From the NCBI GenBank assembly GCA_045643885.1, contig JAZRFY010000019.1:1-18335 (forward strand): DNA of 18,335 nucleotides. The letters run 5' to 3'. Every line of letters starts with the position of its first letter. Positions within the stretch are counted from its first letter, which is position 1. Shown piece by piece: positions 5,942 through 13,432 of this stretch. Made by a program: the position numbers and the translations under genes. The notes beneath the pieces are model-generated. The model was not told where the DNA came from. It saw only the letters and a list, made by a program, of their open reading frames with translations, and made no database searches. The DNA comes from RGIG4608 sp045643885 (GTDB taxonomy: Bacteria > Bacillota > Clostridia > Oscillospirales > CAG-272).

Positions 5942-7486
5942 TTATCCCCAATATTTCTTATCGAGTGAACGAAGCTGAATTGCTTCGGCAACGTGTTGTG
6001 CAAGGATGACCTCGCTCTTATCAAGGTCGGCAATGGTTCTTGCCACTCTCAAAACGCGATCGTAACCTCGTGCCGACAAGCCGAGATTATCGTATGCCGA
6101 CTGAAGAATGAGCTTTGCAGTATCGTCGAGGGGACAAAAGATCTTGATTTGTGAGGAGTCAAGATCTGCGTTAGGTCTTGCTTTAAATCCTGCCTTTGTC
6201 ATTCTTGCGTTGGCAAAATCTCTTGCCGCAGTTACGCGTTCGCGAATAACTGCACTCCTTTCACCGGTCTCCTCATTTGAAGAGATTTCAGCATAGGTAA
6301 GGGACGGAAGCTCGATCTGAATATCGATTCTGTCGAGCATCGGGCCACTTATTTTCGAAACGTATCTCTTAACGTCGTCGGTCTTACAGGTGCATTCCTT
6401 TGTGGGATGACCGAAATAACCGCATCTGCACGGATTCATAGCTGCAACGAGCATGAAATTGCAAGGGAAGGTTACCTTGGCAAGTGCTCTTGTGATGGTT
6501 ACCTTGCCGTCCTCGAGTGGCTGACGGAGAGTGTCCGTCACCTGCTTTGGAAATTCAGGAAGCTCATCAAGGAAAAGCACGCCGTTATGAGCAAGTGACA
6601 CCTCACCCGGCATCGGATTTGCCCCACCTCCGACAAGGCTTGCCGCACTCATCGTATGGTGCGGTGAACGGAACGGACGGTTACAAAGAAGTGATTCTCC
6701 GTCCTTGATAGATCCTGAAATTGAATATATTTTCGTGCTTTCTATTGCCTCGTCAAAGGTCAGGGGAGGAAGAATGCCCGAAAGTCTTTTCGCAAGCATT
6801 GATTTACCCGTACCCGGAGGGCCAATGAGAAGGATATTATGGTTTCCGGCAGCAGCAATCTCCATGGCACGCTTTGCCAAGGACTGTCCTTTAACGTCAG
6901 CAAAATCCATTTCACATTCGCGAACGTTTTTAAGGAATCTCGTTCTGTCGTATTTATGTGGAAGCATCTCCAGATTGCCGTTTAAATGTCTTAAAAGGTC
7001 TGCGATGTTTTCTACGGGGATAACGTCGATCCCCTCGACTGCAGAGGCCTCCTCGGCATTTGCTTTGGGAACGTAAAACTCAGCAAAGCCTGCGTTTCTT
7101 GCGGCAACGCACATTGAAAGTGCACCGCGAACGCCCCTTACCTCACCCGAGAGAGAAAGCTCGCCCACAAAGCATTTTTTAGAGAGGTCGACGCCGGGAG
7201 AAATAACGGCTCCCGCGTGCAAGATTGACAAAAGTATGGGAAGGTCGAGTGCCGAACCCTCCTTTTTCTTATCGGCAGGGGCAAGGTTTACGGTAAGTGC
7301 CGCCACAGGAAATTGAATTCCACTGTTTGCGCACGCGTTGCGAACTCTCTCCTTGGCCTCCTTAACTGCCGTATCGGGCAGACCTACGAGATCGAATTCG
7401 GGTATTTTATTTCTTGCCGAGCATTCAACGGTAACGATGAAGCCATCGATTCCCGTGATGCCTGCGCTATATACCTTTGAATACAT
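5942..7486 (-). CDS. YifB/ComM-family Mg-chelatase-like AAA+ ATPase
   Basis: The 514-residue product has the usual full length. The N-terminal third (to about 170) is the ChlI/Lon-S5-like domain with FDLVGLPDTAVKEAKERVR. The AAA+ domain follows with Walker A GPPGTGKS at 222-229, RSPHHTMSAASLVGGG at 273-288 and Walker B VLFLDELPEF at 303-312. A Cys cluster NPCRCGYFGHPTKECTC at 352-367 could bind metal. The C-terminal helical domain contains NLGLSARGYDRVLRVARTIA. Proteins of this family include ComM, a hexameric helicase that helps integrate foreign DNA during natural transformation; the role in clostridia is not settled. GGAGG before the ATG supports the start. It lies 20 bases after the RNase M5-like gene. 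Confidence 0.93.
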   Translation of the reverse strand: MYSKVYSAGITGIDGFIVTVECSARNKIPEFDLVGLPDTAVKEAKERVRNACANSGIQFPVAALTVNLAPADKKKEGSALDLPILLSILHAGAVISPGVDLSKKCFVGELSLSGEVRGVRGALSMCVAARNAGFAEFYVPKANAEEASAVEGIDVIPVENIADLLRHLNGNLEMLPHKYDRTRFLKNVRECEMDFADVKGQSLAKRAMEIAAAGNHNILLIGPPGTGKSMLAKRLSGILPPLTFDEAIESTKIYSISGSIKDGESLLCNRPFRSPHHTMSAASLVGGGANPMPGEVSLAHNGVLFLDELPEFPKQVTDTLRQPLEDGKVTITRALAKVTFPCNFMLVAAMNPCRCGYFGHPTKECTCKTDDVKRYVSKISGPMLDRIDIQIELPSLTYAEISSNEETGERSAVIRERVTAARDFANARMTKAGFKARPNADLDSSQIKIFCPLDDTAKLILQSAYDNLGLSARGYDRVLRVARTIADLDKSEVILAQHVAEAIQLRSLDKKYWG

Positions 7487-7506
7487 ATTTTCCCTCCGAT
7501 CTCAAT

Positions 7507-8127
7507 TTATTTTTCTTTGGTCGGCTCTCTGCCGACTGCAAGAAGATATTCATCATAGGTTGATATCACCTTGAGCGCCTCAAGGAGCGCGTTGGGTGTC
7601 ATTTTGGGCGGCAAGCTGAATTTTTTAGCCAATTCATCGCGCTTTGATGCTGAATTTTCAGCGCCTGTAAGTCCGTCGATGAAAAAATCCACCTTTGAAA
7701 GAGGATTTTCTGAAATCCTTGCAAGCTTTATGCTTGCCTCACCGTCAATTTTCGAGGAAAACGGTTCAAGGAGCTTATATAAAAGCTCAGCCTCCATTCC
7801 CTCAACGCCAAGAGTACCCTCCTTTGAAGGCTCTACCTTGCGTTTTTCCTTTCCCTCGATACGAGGGATGTACAACTGAATGAGCTTGTCCTTTGGAACA
7901 AGGGACGAGATATGCGAACGGATGACCCTTCCGCCTCCGTCACTGTCGGTAAGGACAATTACCTTGCTCTTGCTTGCAAGTGCTCGGATAAGAGCCGACT
8001 TTTCACTTGCCTTGAACACTCCAAAGCCGTCGGTCTTGACGATAAGTCCCTCGCAAACTGACAAAAGTCTTAATTTATCGTATTTACCCTCAACTATGAT
8101 AGGGTAAGCAATTTTCAATTTTTCCAT
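7507..8127 (-). CDS. RNase M5-like Toprim protein with DUF4093 C-terminus
   Basis: The 206-residue product starts with a Toprim domain: IVEGKYDK with Glu13, KTDGFGVF, and LTDSDGGG with Asp61 and Asp63 as likely Mg-binding residues. The C-terminal half (DFFIDGLTGAENSASKRDEL, then ALLEALKVISTYDEYL) matches the DUF4093 domain that accompanies Toprim in the ribonuclease M5 family. RNase M5 matures the 3' and 5' ends of 5S rRNA in Bacillus, using ribosomal protein L18. This family member is therefore likely a 5S rRNA-processing nuclease, though it could have another RNA or DNA substrate. AGGAGG seven bases upstream of the ATG supports the start. It sits in an operon between a U32-family gene and yifB, 41 and 20 bases from its neighbours. 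Confidence 0.85.
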   Translation of the reverse strand: MEKLKIAYPIIVEGKYDKLRLLSVCEGLIVKTDGFGVFKASEKSALIRALASKSKVIVLTDSDGGGRVIRSHISSLVPKDKLIQLYIPRIEGKEKRKVEPSKEGTLGVEGMEAELLYKLLEPFSSKIDGEASIKLARISENPLSKVDFFIDGLTGAENSASKRDELAKKFSLPPKMTPNALLEALKVISTYDEYLLAVGREPTKEK

Positions 8128-8168
8128 CCTACCCTCCTGAAGGCTGATTTTTATTTTGGGTTATCCGA

Positions 8169-9428
8169 TTACTCCCCTGCTCTGAGGATGTCCCCCACCT
8201 TGACCTCGAAGGGCACTTTAACGAAGAAGTGCATAAACGGATGGGGTGCCGACTCGATCGCTTCTCCCATAGAGTCGCGAAGGTCAACGATATCAAGTGC
8301 CTTTCCCACGGCAGAGGGAGAGATTATCTCGGCACTGTCACCGACCTTGCACTTGTTCTTTTGCATGAAGAGATAGTATTTTCCGTCCTCACTTGACGCA
8401 TTAAGACCCTCGCAAGTCTCTTTTTCCTGTTCGTCCATCTCGCACGCGATGGCAAAATAGGCCTTTTCGCGAATGTAGCCGGTATTGCTTGTGAGCTGTG
8501 CATTTTCGATGGGATAATCGAAATAAAAGCCCGTGCAATACTCTCTGTGGCTGACGGATTCAAGCTCGCGCATCCAAAGGGGATCGAATTTATAATTTTC
8601 CTTATCGGCGTAATAAGAATCGATCGCCATTCTATAAGCGTTTGTAACTACTGCAGTGTAGTACGCGCTCTTCATTCTTCCCTCGATCTTGAAGGACTTG
8701 ATCCCTGCCTCGATAAGCTCGGGAATGTGCTCGATCGTGCACATGTCCTTCGAGGACATGATGAACGTTCCAAGATCGTTCTGCTCGATCGGGATGGGAA
8801 GATCGGGACGCTTTTCCTCATAAAGAGTAAAATTCCAACGGCATGGCTGAGCACACGCACCGCGATTTGCATCGCGTCCTGTTATGTGGTGGGAGAGCAT
8901 GCATCTTCCGCTGTAGGAAACACACATAGAGCCGTGCACGAAGGCTTCAAGCTCGATATCCTCGGGGATTCCTGCTCTTATCTTCTTGATTTCACCAAGA
9001 GTAAGCTCGCGTGCGAGAACTAGTCTTTTTGCACCGAGTGCGATATATGCCTTGGCAGCTGCAACACTGACGATGGACGCCTGTGTTGAAACGTGAATCT
9101 CCATTTCGGGCAAGATTTCCTTTATCGTAGCCATAACGCCAAGATCGGCAACGATCATCGCGTCAATGGGGCAACCCTTGAGTGCGGAAAGATATTCGCG
9201 AAGAACGGAATATTCATGCTCGTGTGGCATCGTGTTAACGGTGAGATACACCTTTTTGCCACGTGCGTGAGCATATTCCACAGCATCGTAAAGCTCGTCG
9301 TTTGTGAAATTATCTGCAGCACTTCTCATACCGAAAACGTTACCTGCAAGATAAACTGCATCAGCTCCGTAAAGGAGCGCAGATCTCATTTTTTCAAAAT
9401 TCCCCGCTGGGGACAAAAGTTCAACCAT
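8169..9428 (-). CDS. Peptidase U32-family protein (TrhP/RlhA-like RNA hydroxylation group)
   Basis: The 419-residue product begins LLSPAGNFEKMRSALLYGAD, the classic U32 N-terminus. It carries the family signature EAFVHGSMCVSYSGRCMLSH (161-180) and then GACAQPCRW, with Cys169, Cys176, Cys192 and Cys196 placed to hold an Fe-S cluster. KSFKIEGRMKSAYYTAVVTN lies downstream. Although named as peptidases, characterised relatives TrhP (YegQ) and RlhA (YdcP) take part in prephenate-dependent hydroxylation of tRNA wobble uridine and 23S rRNA. A tRNA or rRNA modification role is therefore more likely than proteolysis; which RNA is inference. GAGGT precedes the ATG with 11-base spacing. It is the first gene of the minus-strand run and follows a near-perfect promoter. 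Confidence 0.9.
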   Translation of the reverse strand: MVELLSPAGNFEKMRSALLYGADAVYLAGNVFGMRSAADNFTNDELYDAVEYAHARGKKVYLTVNTMPHEHEYSVLREYLSALKGCPIDAMIVADLGVMATIKEILPEMEIHVSTQASIVSVAAAKAYIALGAKRLVLARELTLGEIKKIRAGIPEDIELEAFVHGSMCVSYSGRCMLSHHITGRDANRGACAQPCRWNFTLYEEKRPDLPIPIEQNDLGTFIMSSKDMCTIEHIPELIEAGIKSFKIEGRMKSAYYTAVVTNAYRMAIDSYYADKENYKFDPLWMRELESVSHREYCTGFYFDYPIENAQLTSNTGYIREKAYFAIACEMDEQEKETCEGLNASSEDGKYYLFMQKNKCKVGDSAEIISPSAVGKALDIVDLRDSMGEAIESAPHPFMHFFVKVPFEVKVGDILRAGE

Positions 9429-9475
9429 AGTAATATATTACCTCAACAAATCAGTTTGCATTATTATTCAAAATA

Positions 9476-9504
9476 ATTATAATATATTGCATGTCAACTG
9501 TCAA
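9476..9504 (-). promoter_or_regulatory. Consensus sigma-A promoter of the U32-rnmV-like-yifB operon
   Basis: On the minus strand TTGACA (9499-9504) and TATAAT (9476-9481) are spaced by exactly 17 bases, a full consensus match. The TTGACA word is repeated immediately downstream (9492-9497), but with wrong spacing for this -10. It lies 48 bases before the U32 ATG. Confidence 0.85.
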
Positions 9505-9553
9505 GGGGGAGTTGATTTCGTTGCTTGTTTGGTTAGTTGTTTCGGTAATTGTA

Positions 9554-9582
9554 TTGAAAAATTAAAAGTTTTGTGGTATAAT
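9554..9582 (+). promoter_or_regulatory. Sigma-A promoter with extended -10 for the orphan membrane protein
   Basis: TTGAAA (9554-9559) and TATAAT (9577-9582) are separated by 17 bases, and TGG directly before the -10 gives an extended -10. It lies 32 bases upstream of the ATG at 9614 and is divergent from the U32 operon promoter. Confidence 0.8.
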
Positions 9583-9613
9583 ATTTCAACTGTTAAGGAA
9601 GGAAGTATCTGTT

Positions 9614-10231
9614 ATGAACAAGGTTGAGCAATACATAGAAAAGCAAAATAAAATCATTTTAGAAGACAGAGAAAAGACCTTGATTGCATTAGGTCTTACT
9701 GAAAAAGAGTATTCCCCCGAAAATCATAAATCTTGGAAATACCCAGAATTCGACTATGTTAACGGTGAGAAAAAGTACTATAGAGATGTCGCTATTCAGG
9801 TAACCGATGAAGAATATGCACTTATTATTTCCAAGACAAAGCAAGTGAAAGAGATTAAGGAAAGAGAAGAACAAGAGCGACAGAAGGTGCAGAAGAAGGC
9901 ATCTTATAGAATTATTAAGAAATGGATACCTGTCTTTGAAAAGCCAAAAAGCGAATGGTCTTCACCGAGCGAAGAAAAAAAGGTTGATAATGGTAGAAGT
10001 AAAATTGCATCAGTTTTTCGCACGATTGCTTGGATAATCGGTATTCCTACATTTATATCAGGCATCATTATTGCTTTTATAATAGATAGCTTTTTGCCTG
10101 TATTGATTGCCCTTTGTGCAGGAGCAATGGAAATGTTAATGTTCTATGCACCTGCAGCCGTACTTGATTACCTTGCCGAGCTCACATCAATTGCAAGAAA
10201 CGGTTTCAAATATACCGAAACAAATAAATAA
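9614..10231 (+). CDS. Uncharacterised protein with two C-terminal membrane helices
   Basis: I do not recognise a family. The 205-residue product has a charged N-terminal half, a Lys/Glu-rich predicted coiled coil at about 74-95, a linker with WIPVFEKPKSEW, and two hydrophobic segments at about 136-158 and 160-184 joined by a very short turn. A short cytoplasmic-looking tail follows. Such a helical hairpin suggests a membrane-anchored protein with a cytoplasmic N-terminal domain. AAGGAAGG before the ATG acts as ribosome site. The gene is more AT-rich than its neighbours, is alone between its own promoter and terminator, and lies between two housekeeping operons read in opposite directions, so it may be acquired. 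Its function cannot be inferred. Confidence 0.75.
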   Translation: MNKVEQYIEKQNKIILEDREKTLIALGLTEKEYSPENHKSWKYPEFDYVNGEKKYYRDVAIQVTDEEYALIISKTKQVKEIKEREEQERQKVQKKASYRIIKKWIPVFEKPKSEWSSPSEEKKVDNGRSKIASVFRTIAWIIGIPTFISGIIIAFIIDSFLPVLIALCAGAMEMLMFYAPAAVLDYLAELTSIARNGFKYTETNK

Positions 10232-10241
10232 GAACATAAGG

Positions 10242-10278
10242 AAAACCACTAATTCCGTAATGGAGCTAGTGGTTTTTT
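10242..10278 (+). terminator. Rho-independent terminator of the orphan membrane-protein gene
   Basis: AAAACCACTA (10242-10251) pairs perfectly with TAGTGGTTTT (10267-10276), followed by further T residues. It begins ten bases after the stop codon. Confidence 0.88.
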
Positions 10279-10398
10279 GTTTTATCTTCGGTATTCAAAA
10301 TGTCATTCAAGACATTACATTCAAATTGAACGATACCACGACGTTCCTTGCTACATTGCTTTTCAAGGTCGCAAGGACAACAAACTTCTCAATATCTC

Positions 10399-10427
10399 TT
10401 GCCAAGCCACTCTTTATATGATATAAT
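10399..10427 (+). promoter_or_regulatory. Sigma-A promoter of the hprK operon
   Basis: TTGCCA (10399-10404) and TATAAT (10422-10427) are separated by 17 bases. It lies 42 bases upstream of the hprK ATG, which has AGGAGG at the correct distance. Confidence 0.8.
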
Positions 10428-10469
10428 AAAATGTCCTACTATACAAATTATTCATTTTAGGAGGTAAAT

Positions 10470-11414
10470 ATGGAAAATCGTATTTATTCCATCACTCTTG
10501 AAAAACTTGCAAAGGAGCTTGCTTTAGAAGAAATCTACATGCCACTCCCTGCTAACAAGATAAAAATTTCTAACCGTGAGGTTAATCGTCCCGGTCTTGC
10601 TCTTGCAGGATTTTTGACGGTCTTCGAGCCGTCCCGAATTCAAATTATCGGAAGAGCCGAGATGCAATATCTCTATGAAATAGGAAAGGACGTTGCCGAC
10701 GCGCGCCTTGACGCCTTCTTTGCTCAAAAGCCCGTTGCTGTCATCATCACGACCAATTTCGACGTTCAGGACGAAATTCTCCTCCCCGCTAAAAAATATG
10801 GAGTACCCATCCTTCGCACCAAGGAAAAGACCTCTCCTACAATGGCAGCTCTCATTGCCTCCCTTAACACAAATCTTGCCAACAGAATCACTCAGCACGG
10901 CGTTTTGGTTGAGGTTTTCGGCGAGGGTGTTCTCATCCTCGGTGAAAGTGGCATCGGTAAGAGTGAAACTGCCATCGCACTCGTTGAACGCGGTCACCGA
11001 CTTATTGCCGACGATGCCGTTGAGATCAAGAGAGTTTCAGCAAAGACACTCGTAGGTAGCGCTCCCTCTCTCATCAAGCACTACGTTGAGCTTAGAGGAA
11101 TCGGTATCATCGACGTTCGCCGTCTTTACGGTATGGGTGCTATCAAGGATACTGAAAAAATCGACCTTGTTATCCACCTTGAGCAGTGGGTTGAGGGCAA
11201 GATGTACGACCGATTCGGTCTTGACGACCAGACCTATAACATTCTCGGCATCGACGTTCCCTCCATCACCGTTCCCGTTCGTCCCGGTCGAAGCATCCCC
11301 ATCATTCTCGAGATCGCGGCCATGAACCACCGTCAGAAGAGAATGGGCTACAACACTGCTGCCGAGTTTGAAAAGCAGCTCATCGAACAGATGGAGGCAG
11401 CTGCGGATGAGTAA
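10470..11414 (+). CDS. hprK: HPr kinase/phosphorylase
   Basis: The 314-residue product has the family's normal length and motifs. His143 lies in TQHGVLVEVFGEGVLI, Walker A is GESGIGKS at 158-165, and LIADDAVEIKR follows. The HPrK signature IKHYVELRGIGIIDVRRLYG occupies 202-221. The enzyme phosphorylates HPr of the phosphotransferase system on a serine using ATP or pyrophosphate and removes it by phosphorolysis, which sets carbon catabolite control with CcpA. It works in the cytosol as a hexamer. Here its last codons overlap the start of a SAM methyltransferase by eight bases (ATGAGTAA), so the two are translationally coupled. In Bacillus the downstream partner is lgt, so this context differs. 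Confidence 0.97.
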   Translation: MENRIYSITLEKLAKELALEEIYMPLPANKIKISNREVNRPGLALAGFLTVFEPSRIQIIGRAEMQYLYEIGKDVADARLDAFFAQKPVAVIITTNFDVQDEILLPAKKYGVPILRTKEKTSPTMAALIASLNTNLANRITQHGVLVEVFGEGVLILGESGIGKSETAIALVERGHRLIADDAVEIKRVSAKTLVGSAPSLIKHYVELRGIGIIDVRRLYGMGAIKDTEKIDLVIHLEQWVEGKMYDRFGLDDQTYNILGIDVPSITVPVRPGRSIPIILEIAAMNHRQKRMGYNTAAEFEKQLIEQMEAAADE

Positions 11415-12192
11415 GAAGTGCGAAAATTACGGTGCTATCTCGTCCATATACGACAACATAAATTCACACGTTGACTACATTGCGTGGGCAGACTTTTTCG
11501 AAGCGTGCTTTGATAAGTATCTTCCCTCCCGTCCCGAGCTTGTTCTCGACCTCGCGTGTGGAACGGGCAGTATGACTTTGGAGCTTGCCAAGCGAGGATA
11601 CGACATGATCGGCGTTGACGGCTCATACGACATGCTCAACGTTGCCTTTGACAGAAAATACGACCTCGAGCTTAAAAATGACGTTCTTTTCTTGCTTCAG
11701 GATATGCGAGAATTCGAGCTTTACGGAACGGTCGGCGCGATAACCTGCTGTCTTGACAGTCTTAACTATCTTACGGGAGAGGGAGAGCTTGACAAGGTTA
11801 TTTCACTTGCACACAACTATCTCGATCCCGACGGGCTCCTCCTTTTTGACGTAAACACTCCCCATAAATTTGAGAACGTTTATGCACAAAACACCTATGT
11901 TTATGAAGAGGACGATTGCAAGAACGATTCGTTTTGCGTGTGGCAGAACTATTATGATAAGAAGACCGGACTTTGCGACTTCAGACTCACCGTTTTTGAA
12001 AAGACGGAGGGTGAGGAGGTCTACTCACGTCGCGACGAGGAGCAATGCGAAAGATGTTATTTTAAGGATGAGATAATCTCCCTTCTCGAAAAGAATCATT
12101 TTGAGCTTATCGGCTTTTATTCCGACTATAATTTCACCCCTGCCAAGGATACCGACGAGCGTTGGTACGTGGTGGCAAGGGCAAAGAAATAA
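11407..12192 (+). CDS. Class I SAM-dependent methyltransferase
   Basis: From the ATG at 11407 the product has 261 residues; that start overlaps the hprK stop and matches the family N-terminus (SIYDNINSHVDYIAWADFFE). Motif I is VLDLACGTGSMTLELAKRGY at 46-65, followed by MIGVDGSYDMLNVA with the acidic residue that binds the ribose of SAM, and LFLLQDMREF as motif II region. Small proteins of this type methylate small molecules, and the target is not evident. The fold is complete and no signal peptide is present. Its tight coupling to hprK and to an SGNH hydrolase nine bases downstream indicates one transcript, though the three do not form a known pathway. Confidence 0.9.
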   Translation: MSKKCENYGAISSIYDNINSHVDYIAWADFFEACFDKYLPSRPELVLDLACGTGSMTLELAKRGYDMIGVDGSYDMLNVAFDRKYDLELKNDVLFLLQDMREFELYGTVGAITCCLDSLNYLTGEGELDKVISLAHNYLDPDGLLLFDVNTPHKFENVYAQNTYVYEEDDCKNDSFCVWQNYYDKKTGLCDFRLTVFEKTEGEEVYSRRDEEQCERCYFKDEIISLLEKNHFELIGFYSDYNFTPAKDTDERWYVVARAKK

Positions 12193-12201
12193 GGAGATTT
12201 T

Positions 12202-12966
12202 ATGGAAAAGGTTATAGGAAAGATAAAATCCTTTCTTTTAGGACTTAACAAAAAGCAAAGGCTTATTTTAACTGCGACAGGAATTGCCCTTGCGTTTGCC
12301 CTTATCGTTTTCCTTGTGCTTTATCACAACGGATATTCAGGTGTACACAATTATTCAGGTGCCGACGAGGGACAAATAAAGGTCGCGTGCGTTGGTGACA
12401 GCATCACCTACGGACACGGAATAAGCTCCTGGTCAAAGAATAACTACCCTGCCGTGCTTCAGGATATCCTTGGAGATAAATATCACGTGCAGAATTTTGG
12501 TCACAGTGGAGCTACTGCATCGGACGAGGGCGACCAGCCCTATACCAAGACAAGTGAATATAAAAAGAGCCTCGAATACGATGCCGACATCCTTGTTATT
12601 ATGCTTGGTACAAATGATTCCAAGCCCGAAAACTGGGTGAGTGCCAATGATTTCAGAAGCAGATACGATTCACTTATCGAGTCTTATAAAAAGAATAATC
12701 CCGACCTGAGAGTCATCGTTTGCACACCTGCCTGTGCCTTTTTCTCCAATGGAAAAACAAGTGGCACAACAAACTATGATATCCAACCTTCGGTTGTAAC
12801 CGAGATATATTATTTCCTTCGCACCTATGCAGTTTCAAGCTCATATGAGCTTGTTGATATCTACGATATCACCAAAAACCATGCAGAATGGTTTGAGGAT
12901 AATATCCACCCCTCAGCTGACGGCGCAAGAGCAATTGCCGAAGCAGTTGCTAAAAAGATAAGATAA
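12202..12966 (+). CDS. Membrane-anchored SGNH/GDSL hydrolase
   Basis: The 254-residue product has a cytosolic start and a membrane segment at about 21-41, so the catalytic domain probably faces outside. Block I is VACVGDSITYGHG with Ser67, block II is NFGHSGAT (98-105), block III is MLGTNDSK (134-141), and block V is DNIHP with Asp233 and His236. These match the Ser-Gly-Asn-His catalytic set of esterases and lipases such as those that deacetylate cell-wall or sugar substrates; the substrate here is unknown. AAGGAG lies directly before the ATG and overlaps the preceding stop. It is the last clear gene of the hprK operon. No terminator with a T tract was seen right after it. Confidence 0.92.
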   Translation: MEKVIGKIKSFLLGLNKKQRLILTATGIALAFALIVFLVLYHNGYSGVHNYSGADEGQIKVACVGDSITYGHGISSWSKNNYPAVLQDILGDKYHVQNFGHSGATASDEGDQPYTKTSEYKKSLEYDADILVIMLGTNDSKPENWVSANDFRSRYDSLIESYKKNNPDLRVIVCTPACAFFSNGKTSGTTNYDIQPSVVTEIYYFLRTYAVSSSYELVDIYDITKNHAEWFEDNIHPSADGARAIAEAVAKKIR

Positions 12967-13003
12967 AATAAAATCCATCAAATAAAAACGAAAGGTAAGC
13001 GTT

Positions 13004-13066
13004 ATGACGAAGCTTATCACTCAAGAGGATTACGACAAAAAGAAAAAGGAAATTCTTAATCTTTGA
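13004..13066 (+). CDS. Possible 20-residue SHOCT-like micro-ORF or gene remnant
   Basis: A short frame reads MTKLITQEDYDKKKKEILNL after an AAAGGT ribosome-like site at 12991-12996. The ITQEDYDKKKKEIL part resembles the C-terminal SHOCT motif (xITqEEFeakKkkLL), which normally ends much longer proteins. It could be the stranded end of a lost gene, a translated micro-protein, or chance. It begins 37 bases after the SGNH hydrolase stop. Confidence 0.3.
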   Translation: MTKLITQEDYDKKKKEILNL

Positions 13067-13077
13067 TAAACAACAAA

Positions 13078-13117
13078 AAAAGCCACCCGTTTCTCTCTGC
13101 ATTCTTAGCGGAGAAAT
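13078..13117 (+). repeat. Left copy of a two-block inverted repeat
   Basis: AAAGCCACCC (13079-13088) and TTAGCGGAGAAAT (13105-13117) recur in inverted orientation as GGGTGGCTTT (13998-14007) and ATTTCTCCGCTAA (13971-13983). The spacers between the blocks are 16 and 14 bases and differ in sequence. The two copies bracket the palindromic element and the GNAT gene. Confidence 0.6.
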
Positions 13118-13134
13118 AGGCAGGCACATAAAAT

Positions 13135-13162
13135 TCGGCAGAGAACTTGTTTTCTCTGCCGA
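13135..13162. repeat. Perfect 11-base-pair hairpin
   Basis: TCGGCAGAGAA (13135-13145) pairs with TTCTCTGCCGA (13152-13162) around a six-base loop. It is followed by TTTG only, so it is at best a weak terminator, and it overlaps the -35 of a promoter-like sequence. Confidence 0.6.
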
Positions 13163-13175
13163 TTTGTGGTATAAT
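13147..13175 (+). promoter_or_regulatory. Promoter-like sequence with extended -10
   Basis: TTGTTT (13147-13152) and TATAAT (13170-13175) are separated by 17 bases, with TGG before the -10. The word TTTGTGGTATAAT also occurs at the promoter at 9570-9582. It could drive the GNAT gene 257 bases downstream, reading through the palindromic repeat. Confidence 0.5.
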
Positions 13176-13189
13176 GGGGCTAACGGAAA

Positions 13190-13320
13190 GCCTCCCTCCG
13201 AGAGGAAGGGGGACCGCGTTAGCGGTGGAAGGAGCCTGCGTGACTTTAGGTTTGGATAAATCTTATTGTATCGCGCTCTCCCTCAGTCGCCTACGGCGCC
13301 AGCTCCCTCCCGGAGGGAGC
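13190..13320. repeat. GC-rich palindromic dispersed repeat (MITE- or REP-like)
   Basis: The stretch opens with GCCTCCCTCCGAGAGG and closes with GCTCCCTCC-C-GGAGGGAGC (13302-13320). Inside are the hairpins ACCGC/GCGGT (near 13212) and CGCC/GGCG (near 13290). It is far more GC-rich than the surroundings, has no coding potential I trust, and resembles intergenic CCTCCCTC-type palindromic elements I associate with gut Clostridia. No target-site duplication was defined. Confidence 0.6.
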
Positions 13321-13432
13321 CTCAGGGTACGCTCAACTTTAGAGGTATGGGCTTTGCCCGAAGCATTTGTAATACAAAGGCGAAACTGGCGATAAAACAG
13401 AACGACAAACAGGAGTTTAACAAAGATATATT

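Larger units (their letters stand above)
13067..13432. other. Gene-free repeat-rich stretch before the GNAT gene
   Basis: No convincing gene is seen here. It holds the left copy of an inverted repeat (13078-13117), an 11-base-pair hairpin (13135-13162), a promoter-like sequence (13147-13175), a GC-rich palindromic element (13190-13320), and a leader to the GNAT gene. Its base composition changes abruptly from GC-rich in the element to AT-rich at 13380. Confidence 0.6.

Noticed and set aside
5734..6033. Minus-strand 99-codon frame across the yifB-aldolase gap
   Set aside because: It overlaps the ends of two supported genes and is mostly made of the intergenic hairpin repeat.
10281..10398. A minus-strand frame (RDIEKFVVLATLKS...) between the orphan gene and hprK, possibly a gene remnant
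   Set aside because: About 30 codons, no start or ribosome site and no firm family; treated as spacer upstream of the hprK promoter.
13147..13395. Plus-strand 82-codon frame through the palindromic element
   Set aside because: Its translation is that of the palindromic repeat (Pro/Arg/Leu-rich), with no ribosome site.
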